NCBI GenBank assembly: GCA_028823075.1
Contig: JAPKCE010000003.1
Span: 1-20,081, forward strand
Direction: 5' to 3'
Length of the DNA: 20,081 nucleotides
Origin: Myxococcota bacterium
GTDB taxonomy: Bacteria; Myxococcota; UBA4151
The position numbers and the translations under genes were made by a program. Shown here piece after piece: positions 15,071-20,081 of the stretch (position 1 is its first letter; each line of letters begins with the position of its first letter). A model generated the notes under the pieces. It was not told the DNA's origin. It was given only the letters and a program-made list of their open reading frames with translations, and did no database searches.

Positions 15071-15558
15071 TGCACCTTAAATGGAATTCTATACGCTTGC
15101 TGGTGCTCGATGTTGACGGCGTGCTCACCGACGGCGGTTTATGGGTTGATGCGCAGGGTTCGGTCAGCAAGCGGTTTTTTGTGCGCGACGGCTCGGGCAT
15201 CGTGCGCCTGCAGCGTCTCGGCGTGCCGGTTTGTTGGCTTACCGGGCGCGCTGACGCAGCGGTCAAGGCGCGCGCCGACGAACTCGGCGTGGCGCGTCTG
15301 ATCTCGGGGAGTCACGACAAGGCCGACGCCCTACACGGCTTAGCTTTGAGCATGGGCGTTTCTCTGCACGAAATCGCCTATGTAGGCGACGATCTGCTCG
15401 ACCTGCCTGCGATTCGTCTTGCCGGCTTGAGTGTCGCGCCGGCCGATGCCGCCGAGGCGGTTAAGGCTGAGGTGGATGTTGTGAGCGAAATCGCCGGTGG
15501 TCAGGGTGTTGTGCGCTGGGTCTGTGATCGTCTAATAGCGGAGCGACAGGGAGGCTAA
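15070..15558 (+). CDS. kdsC: 3-deoxy-manno-octulosonate-8-phosphate phosphatase
   Basis: A 162-residue HAD hydrolase without a large cap, removing phosphate from KDO-8-phosphate to give KDO. The catalytic motif LDVDGVLTDG (Asp14, Asp16) is the KdsC signature. The Thr motif lies in WLTGR, the Lys in HDKADAL and the acidic motif in YVGDDLLDLPAI. Small KdsC enzymes form tetramers in which a neighbour covers the active site. It is placed directly after kdsA (stop and start share one base) and directly before the lptA-like gene (no gap), matching its pathway step. Confidence 0.95.
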   Translation: MHLKWNSIRLLVLDVDGVLTDGGLWVDAQGSVSKRFFVRDGSGIVRLQRLGVPVCWLTGRADAAVKARADELGVARLISGSHDKADALHGLALSMGVSLHEIAYVGDDLLDLPAIRLAGLSVAPADAAEAVKAEVDVVSEIAGGQGVVRWVCDRLIAERQGG

Positions 15559-15987
15559 ATGGTATTTATTTTGAGCCTCTTGCTCGCCGGCCCGAAGGCA
15601 GAAAAGCCCGAAGTCCATTTTCAAGCGGATAATTGCAGTTATGGTCGCGCCATGGCCGAGGCGGTTTGCACCGGGCGCGTGCGTGTGCGCCGCGGTGATG
15701 TGCAACTACGCTGTAAAAATCTCACCGTGCGCTTCGATGAAGAAGGAAAGCTCTACGAGCTAATCTGCCTAGGCGCTGTTCAGTTTCGCCGCGGTGACGC
15801 TGAAGAGGCCAGCGGTGATCGCGCTCATTATACGCGCGATCAGGCGAAGGTAGTGCTTGAGGGCAAGGCGAAATTGCGCCGCGGGCATGCTCGCCTGGCC
15901 GGAGACCGGGTTATCTTTATGCTCGACGACGACCAGGTGCGAGTCGAAGGCCAAGCGCGCGGTCGCTGGGCACCGGAGCGCCCTTAG
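15559..15987 (+). CDS. lptA: LptA/OstA-like LPS transport protein
   Basis: A 142-residue protein with an N-terminal hydrophobic stretch (short signal or anchor, MVFILSLLLAG) followed by an OstA/LptA-type repetitive beta fold: alternating strands such as AVCTGRVRVRRGDVQLRCKNLTVRF and VVLEGKAKLRRGHARLAGDRVIFM. LptA forms the periplasmic bridge carrying LPS from the inner-membrane LptBFG complex to outer-membrane LptD. The slot between kdsC and lptB is the usual lptC-lptA position, but only one gene is here. LptC is therefore missing or elsewhere, or this protein serves as it. Four Cys (26, 37, 52, 70) are unusual. The signal peptide lacks an obvious basic start. GGGAGG lies just before the ATG. 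Confidence 0.75.
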   Translation: MVFILSLLLAGPKAEKPEVHFQADNCSYGRAMAEAVCTGRVRVRRGDVQLRCKNLTVRFDEEGKLYELICLGAVQFRRGDAEEASGDRAHYTRDQAKVVLEGKAKLRRGHARLAGDRVIFMLDDDQVRVEGQARGRWAPERP

Positions 15988-16704
15988 ATGCCAGCGCTTC
16001 TGGAAGCTCGTCATCTGCTTCGGCACTTTGGAGAACGCCGCGTTGTTGATGGGGTCAGTCTAAGTCTGAACGCTGGTGAGGTTGTCGGCCTATTAGGACC
16101 CAACGGAGCAGGCAAAACAACAACATTTCGTATGATCGCAGGGCTGCTCAAGCCTGATAGCGGCGAGGTTTGGCTCGATGGTGAAGAGGTGACGAAGTTG
16201 CCTTTGCATCGGCGAGCGGCTCTTGGCTTGGGCTATTTGGCACAGCGCGGCGGACTTTTTCCCGGCCTCGACGTGCGTCAGAACTTGATGGTGGCGGGTG
16301 AGATCGCCGGGCTCAGTTCGGGCGAAGCCAAAAAGCGTGCCGAGGGCCTCATCGAGCGTCTCAGTTTGCAGCATGTCATCGGTGGACAAGAACTGAGTAT
16401 AAGCGGTGGCGAGCGACGGCGCAGCGAGATCGCTCGCGCCTTGATGGTCAAGCCGCGGGTGCTTCTTTTTGATGAGCCTTTCGCTGGTGTTGATCCCTTG
16501 GCGGTCAGCGCTTTGCAGAGCGAAATGCGCGCCCTTGCCGACTCTGGTTTGGCTATTCTCATCACCGATCACGCTGTGGCAGCCACGCTGTCGTTATGCG
16601 ATCAGGTGCTGGTGCTCAACGAAGGCAGGGTGCTGGTTTCTGGGACTCCTGCTGAGGTCGAGGCAGACGCTCGCGTGCGCGCCGCCTACTTGGGACCCTC
16701 TTAG
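15988..16704 (+). CDS. lptB: LPS export ABC transporter ATP-binding protein
   Basis: A 238-residue ATPase that powers extraction of LPS from the inner membrane together with LptF and LptG (not in the window). Walker A GPNGAGKTT (37-45), Q-loop near YLAQRGG, signature ISGGERRRSEIARAL (138-152; the GERRR form is LptB-like), Walker B VLLFDEPFAGVDP (158-170) and switch His195 are all present. It starts directly after the lptA-like stop. Known LptB proteins usually precede rpoN in proteobacteria; here parvulin-type genes follow instead. Confidence 0.95.
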   Translation: MPALLEARHLLRHFGERRVVDGVSLSLNAGEVVGLLGPNGAGKTTTFRMIAGLLKPDSGEVWLDGEEVTKLPLHRRAALGLGYLAQRGGLFPGLDVRQNLMVAGEIAGLSSGEAKKRAEGLIERLSLQHVIGGQELSISGGERRRSEIARALMVKPRVLLFDEPFAGVDPLAVSALQSEMRALADSGLAILITDHAVAATLSLCDQVLVLNEGRVLVSGTPAEVEADARVRAAYLGPS

Positions 16705-16733
16705 TCGCTATCTTCTTCTTTTTCAGGATTGAT

Positions 16734-16765
16734 GCGGCGCGCTGCCACTGCTACCGCAGCGCCGC
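16734..16765. repeat. GC-rich inverted repeat in the lptB/parvulin gap
   Basis: The arms at 16734-16745 (GCGGCGCGCTGC) and 16756-16765 (GCAGCGCCGC) pair over ten bases with a two-base bulge and a ten-base loop. No T-run follows, so it is not a classical terminator. It may mark a processing or attenuation point between the Lpt genes and the folding-factor genes. Confidence 0.4.
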
Positions 16766-16785
16766 AATCATCCCAAGGGAGTTCG

Positions 16786-17844
16786 ATGATGAACCGTGTT
16801 TTACAGCTTTCATTATTTCTTGTCGCCGCCTGCCAGGCGCCACCCGCCGCAACTCCAACCGCAGGGGAATGTACCGATCTCTTCGCATCGGGCGCCAGCG
16901 AGGGTAAGCCGCTCGCCACCATCGGCGACCAGATGATCTCGGTTGAGGCCATGGAGAAGAAGATTAATGGTATGACCCCCTTTGTGCGGGCTCGTTATCA
17001 GAGCAAGGAGCGCCGCAAGGAGTTCATCGAGCATCTCATGGATAAAGCCTTGCTCGCTCAAGAGGCGATCCTTCTGGGTCTGCATCGCGACGAAAAAGTG
17101 GTGGATACTTTGCAGACCGCTCTGGCTCAGGAGCTAAGTCGGCGAACCATCGAAGAACGCACCAACTTTGACGCCATCGACGAAGCCAAGGCGAAGGCTT
17201 ATTATGACGAGCACCACGACGACTATCACAAGCCTGGCGCCGTCCGCATCAGTCATATCTACAAAACTTTCGCCGCCGATAAAGCCCGGGCCAAAGGCGA
17301 ACTGTCGAGCCTTCTGGCCGAACTCAAGGCTGGTATCAAAAAGGACCGTGGTTTGTTTCGCAAAACGGCTGCTAAGGCGAGCGACGATGAGAGCACCAAG
17401 GCCATTGGCGGCGACTTGCGTTACCTGACCGAGCCCGAGTTGCAGGAGCGCTTTGGTGACGCCTTAGCTAAGGCGGTTTGGAACCTTCCTAAAATCAATA
17501 CCATGACCGATGTCGTCGAGGGTAAAGAGGGCTGGCATATTTTCCGTCTAACCGGTCGCCGCCATGCTCATTCGCAAGATTTCAAAGATGTTAAAGAACA
17601 GATTCGTCATCGCATCTACCGCAAGCAGCGTCGTGACACGATGAAGAATTACCTCGAAGAGTTGCGTGCAAAAACGACCTTCAAGCTCGACGATGCGGCC
17701 TTGGAATCGATGAAAATCGTCACAGCTGCACCGAGCAAAGGTAAGCCGCCTGCTGGTGTCGCCGCTCCTCATTTCGGCCATAAGCACGGTAAGAAAAGTG
17801 TTACGATTACCCCAGGAAAAGGGGCGGTTAAAAGCGGCAAGTAG
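16786..17844 (+). CDS. Lipid-anchored parvulin-type peptidyl-prolyl isomerase
   Basis: A 352-residue periplasmic lipoprotein of the PrsA/PpiC/SurA type: lipobox VAAC at Cys16, an N-terminal helical chaperone region (about 35-150), then a parvulin-like domain (about 155-270) from AVRISHIYKTF to EGWHIFRLTGRR with the GGDLRYL motif in its middle. A helical return segment and a Lys/His/Gly-rich tail (about 318-352) follow. Such proteins assist folding of exported and outer-membrane proteins. AAGGGAG precedes tandem ATGs at 16786 and 16789; the second has better spacing. An open frame upstream to 16729 lacks signal-peptide features. Isomerase activity versus pure chaperone function cannot be told from sequence. 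Confidence 0.85.
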   Translation: MMNRVLQLSLFLVAACQAPPAATPTAGECTDLFASGASEGKPLATIGDQMISVEAMEKKINGMTPFVRARYQSKERRKEFIEHLMDKALLAQEAILLGLHRDEKVVDTLQTALAQELSRRTIEERTNFDAIDEAKAKAYYDEHHDDYHKPGAVRISHIYKTFAADKARAKGELSSLLAELKAGIKKDRGLFRKTAAKASDDESTKAIGGDLRYLTEPELQERFGDALAKAVWNLPKINTMTDVVEGKEGWHIFRLTGRRHAHSQDFKDVKEQIRHRIYRKQRRDTMKNYLEELRAKTTFKLDDAALESMKIVTAAPSKGKPPAGVAAPHFGHKHGKKSVTITPGKGAVKSGK

Positions 17845-17847
17845 TCC

Positions 17848-18762
17848 ATGAGGGCACTCACCGGTATTGCTCTTTTGTTGGTTGGCTGTGTCGATCCGGT
17901 GCTACAAGAGATGCCCGAGGTTGTTGCGCGGGGCCGAGATATCGAGATCAAAGGCCAGGCTTTAATGTTGCGCGCATTACGCCAATACGGTGATTCTAAA
18001 CCGGTTGATTGGCTGCCTATAATTGAGCGGCTTCTCGACGATGAAATCGACTTGAACCTACTTGCCTTTGAAGCCGGAAAGCGCGGGGTTAAGCCCTCTG
18101 AAGATGCTTTAGAGACAGCTATAGCCTCGCTCAAAAGCCGTTATCCAGCGCATCAGTTTCGCCGCAGTCTCGACGCGTTAGCTTTGCGGCCGATCGACCT
18201 GCGTCGGCGCGCTAGACTGCGCCTTCTCGCCGAGGGGGTTTTGCGTCTAGAGGCTGGCGTTGAAAGCATTTCCGACGCGGTTGTTGCCAATTGGAAAGCA
18301 AAAAACCCGATGGCTGAAAAGCTGTTGGTGCGCCATCTGCTGACCGCTAGCCAAAGCCAAGCGAAAGAGGCTGTTAGCCTTTATAAAAAACGACGTTTTT
18401 CATTCGCCGATTTGGTGCGTCGTTTTAGTAAAGCGCCGGAGGCTAGCCAAGGGGGACTGTTACCCGCTTTTGAGCGAGGCGAGTTGCCCGCCGTTTTTGA
18501 CCAGGCCTTCAGTCTTAAAATGGGCGAAGTCAGCGACCCGCTGGAGAGCGAACATGGTTGGCATGTCCTGCGTTTAGAGGATCGTCAGGCTGCTGGCGTT
18601 GCTAGTGATGATATCGCCCGCCGGGCGGTTTTACGGCGGCGCGAGGGAGCGCTTCAGGGGCAGTTGATCGCGCGCTTGCGCCTTGTCGCTGGCATCGACA
18701 AGGTGCCTGGCGCTTTACCGGCTTTGGCGGCCTTTTTGCGGCGGGCTCAGGAGACACAATGA
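17848..18762 (+). CDS. Second lipid-anchored parvulin/SurA-like folding factor
   Basis: A 304-residue lipoprotein with lipobox LVGC (Cys14), an N-terminal SurA_N-like helical region (about 25-145) and one parvulin domain (about 155-250, from LLVRHLLTASQSQ through SQGGLLPAFERGELP to EHGWHVLRLEDR). It begins 3 bases after the preceding parvulin gene and its stop overlaps the next gene's start (ATGA). Likely role: periplasmic chaperone/isomerase for outer-membrane proteins, held at a membrane by its lipid. Little clear similarity to the preceding gene beyond shared fold, so not a recent duplicate. Confidence 0.85.
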   Translation: MRALTGIALLLVGCVDPVLQEMPEVVARGRDIEIKGQALMLRALRQYGDSKPVDWLPIIERLLDDEIDLNLLAFEAGKRGVKPSEDALETAIASLKSRYPAHQFRRSLDALALRPIDLRRRARLRLLAEGVLRLEAGVESISDAVVANWKAKNPMAEKLLVRHLLTASQSQAKEAVSLYKKRRFSFADLVRRFSKAPEASQGGLLPAFERGELPAVFDQAFSLKMGEVSDPLESEHGWHVLRLEDRQAAGVASDDIARRAVLRRREGALQGQLIARLRLVAGIDKVPGALPALAAFLRRAQETQ

Positions 18763-19625
18763 TGTTTTTAAAACTAGCTCTGGTGTTGTTGGCGAGTGAG
18801 GCTTCGCTTGTCGATCGCGTGGTGGCGGTGGTCGACGGTCGCGCCATCCTCGCGTCTGACCTTCTGGGTGCTAGCGATTCGCAGGCGGCGGTCGAGCAGT
18901 TGATCGACAAGGAATTGCTGCAGGCCGAGGCGCGGCGGCGTGGTATTTTGATCGATGATAAAGCGCTCGATGTGGCTATTGAACAGGTGCGTGAGCGCAA
19001 TAGAATTACAGATTTAGCCACCTTAAAAAAGGCGGTCATCGCGAGTGGTCGAAGCTGGCGAATGTATCGCGAAGAGATGCGCGAGCAGCTGCTCGAGCGC
19101 CAGATCATGAGCGCCATTATGGCTCAAGGAACCCAGGTCACTGAGCGAGAGCTCAAAATGGCGATCAGCCGTGACCCTGGTTTGGTCGAGAGGCGCCTTA
19201 CACGCCACCTGCTCTTACGTCTTCAGCCTGGAGCTCAAGAATGGGAAGTCCAAGATGCTTTACTGCGTTGCAAAGCGCTTCGGGAGCGCATCGACGGCGG
19301 CGAAGACTTCGTTGAACTCGCCAAGACCAGCAGCGAAGATCCTAGCGCCGGACAGGGCGGTAATCTTGGCTGGATAAACCGTGGTATGACCGACCCTGCT
19401 TTTGAAACGGCAACCTTTTCCGCCAAGCTCGGCGAGGTCGTCGGCCCGCTTCGCAGCGCCTTCGGGTTTCATCTTATCCGCGTGGATAAAATCAGCAGGG
19501 ACATTAAGGACGACGCTCAGCGCGACCAACTGCGCGGTCTATTGCGCCAGCGCAACGCCAAGAACGCGCTGCGTCAGACCTTGGAAGCGGCTCGTCGGCG
19601 CGCTTTGGTTAAAATCCTTCCCTAA
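18759..19625 (+). CDS. surA: SurA-like periplasmic peptidyl-prolyl isomerase
   Basis: A 288-residue exported protein: signal peptide ending near ASEA (14-16), then SLVDRVVAVVDGRAILASDL, the characteristic opening of the SurA N-terminal domain. A helical region (about 35-140) and a single complete parvulin domain (about 145-245, RLTRHLLLRL, GGNLGWINRGM, FGFHLIRVDKI) follow, with a C-terminal helix. E. coli SurA has two parvulin domains and about 430 residues; one domain here is a common shorter form. AGGAG precedes the ATG at 18759. SurA delivers outer-membrane proteins to the BAM machine. It is followed by pdxA after one base, the same neighbour as in enterobacteria. Assignment as the orthologue is an inference. 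Confidence 0.85.
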   Translation: MMFLKLALVLLASEASLVDRVVAVVDGRAILASDLLGASDSQAAVEQLIDKELLQAEARRRGILIDDKALDVAIEQVRERNRITDLATLKKAVIASGRSWRMYREEMREQLLERQIMSAIMAQGTQVTERELKMAISRDPGLVERRLTRHLLLRLQPGAQEWEVQDALLRCKALRERIDGGEDFVELAKTSSEDPSAGQGGNLGWINRGMTDPAFETATFSAKLGEVVGPLRSAFGFHLIRVDKISRDIKDDAQRDQLRGLLRQRNAKNALRQTLEAARRRALVKILP

Positions 19626-19626
19626 A

Positions 19627-20081
19627 ATGACTATTTTAGTGGTGAGTTGCGGCGACCCATCGGGCATCGGCCCGCGCATGGCCGCCGAGGTGCTGGCGCA
19701 ACCCTTCGCCAGCGACTGGCAGGTGATGCTCACCGGCCCCGCCAATTTATGGCGCAGTTTGGGTGTTAAGGAAGGGCCAAGACGCCAGTTCATAGATGCT
19801 GATGAACCGCTAACCCGACCAGGAGAGCCCTGTCTTGCCGGGGCAAAAATTCAAGTCAATTCCTTGCAAAAATCGCTGAATATTATCGATAAAAACCAGG
19901 CGCAAGCCTTGGTGACTCTACCCGTTAACAAGCAACAATTAAAAATAGCAGGACTACCCTTCGCAGGTCATACTGAGCTGTTTCGCCAGCGTTACTCGCC
20001 GTGTAAGTTGACCATGTGCTTTCATGCTCCGGGGCGCTGGCTCGCTTTGGCCACCGATCATATTCCACTGCATCAAGTGGC
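19627..20081 (+). CDS. pdxA: 4-hydroxythreonine-4-phosphate dehydrogenase, partial
   Basis: The first 151 codons of a PdxA-type enzyme (pyridoxal phosphate biosynthesis, NAD- and metal-dependent) are visible; the frame is open to the window end. It opens with SCGDPSGIGPRMAAEVL, the family start, and has LVTLPVNKQQLKIAGLPFAGHTELF with the metal-binding His at about residue 115. In E. coli PdxA that His is near 166, so the segment between the two motifs is about 50 residues shorter than usual. The family Glu of GIGPE is Arg here. The ATG lies one base after the surA stop, with no strong ribosome binding site of its own, suggesting coupling. A PdxA2-like relative acting on another substrate is possible. 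Confidence 0.85.
   Translation, partial: MTILVVSCGDPSGIGPRMAAEVLAQPFASDWQVMLTGPANLWRSLGVKEGPRRQFIDADEPLTRPGEPCLAGAKIQVNSLQKSLNIIDKNQAQALVTLPVNKQQLKIAGLPFAGHTELFRQRYSPCKLTMCFHAPGRWLALATDHIPLHQV

Noticed and set aside
16729..16785. Earlier ATG for the first parvulin lipoprotein
   Set aside because: The extra 19 residues lack hydrophobicity, lie over an inverted repeat, and the ATGs at 16786/16789 have a proper AAGGGAG site.

Overview
The window is a chromosomal segment of a Gram-negative bacterium. It carries KDO and lipopolysaccharide-export genes, SurA-type periplasmic folding factors and many lipoproteins with clear lipoboxes. Acidic 'PDAGP' linkers after the lipid-anchored cysteine, Cys-rich secreted domains, and an OmpA-family lipoprotein with thrombospondin type 3 repeats beside a DUF4398-like lipoprotein are typical of the former Deltaproteobacteria (Myxococcota/Bradymonadota-like lineages). 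That placement is inference. I see no rRNA, tRNA, CRISPR array, transposase or prophage gene.

Layout. (1) 1-3867, minus strand: a compact four-gene envelope operon with overlapping or nearly overlapping genes: unknown lipoprotein, Cys-rich lipoprotein, DUF4398-like lipoprotein, then a TSP3/OmpA lipoprotein cut by the window start. (2) 3866-5487, plus strand: a DUF1460-type amidase-like secreted protein whose start shares a CATG with the divergent operon, then two small exported proteins. The first has its ribosome binding site inside a hairpin. (3) 5488-6112: about 625 bases without a gene but rich in inverted repeats, with a candidate structured RNA and a candidate structured leader. (4) 6113-8952, plus strand: a large lipoprotein, a phosphoglycolate-phosphatase-like HAD protein and argC. 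(5) 8949-10100, minus strand: lysine 2,3-aminomutase, converging on argC. (6) 10244-11677, plus strand: a NUDIX plus metallo-beta-lactamase fusion, followed by a C-rich spacer with two 49-base direct repeats. (7) 11910 to the window end, plus strand: a tight operon kdsB-pyrG-kdsA-kdsC-lptA-like-lptB, three parvulin/SurA-type proteins, then pdxA (cut by the window end).

The last operon makes the KDO precursor. PyrG supplies CTP, KdsA and KdsC make KDO, and KdsB activates it to CMP-KDO. Two components of the LPS export machine follow (an LptA-like periplasmic protein and the LptB ATPase), then three periplasmic peptidyl-prolyl isomerase/chaperone proteins that probably assist outer-membrane protein assembly. 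The surA-pdxA adjacency also occurs in enterobacteria. pyrG is broken by a frameshift best explained by loss of two bases near 13312.

No wholly novel system is obvious. The most worthwhile leads are the gene-free structured stretch at 5488-6112, the pyrG frameshift, the triple parvulin cluster (two members lipid-anchored) fused to the KDO/Lpt operon, and the repeat-bearing, compositionally odd spacer at 11678-11909.
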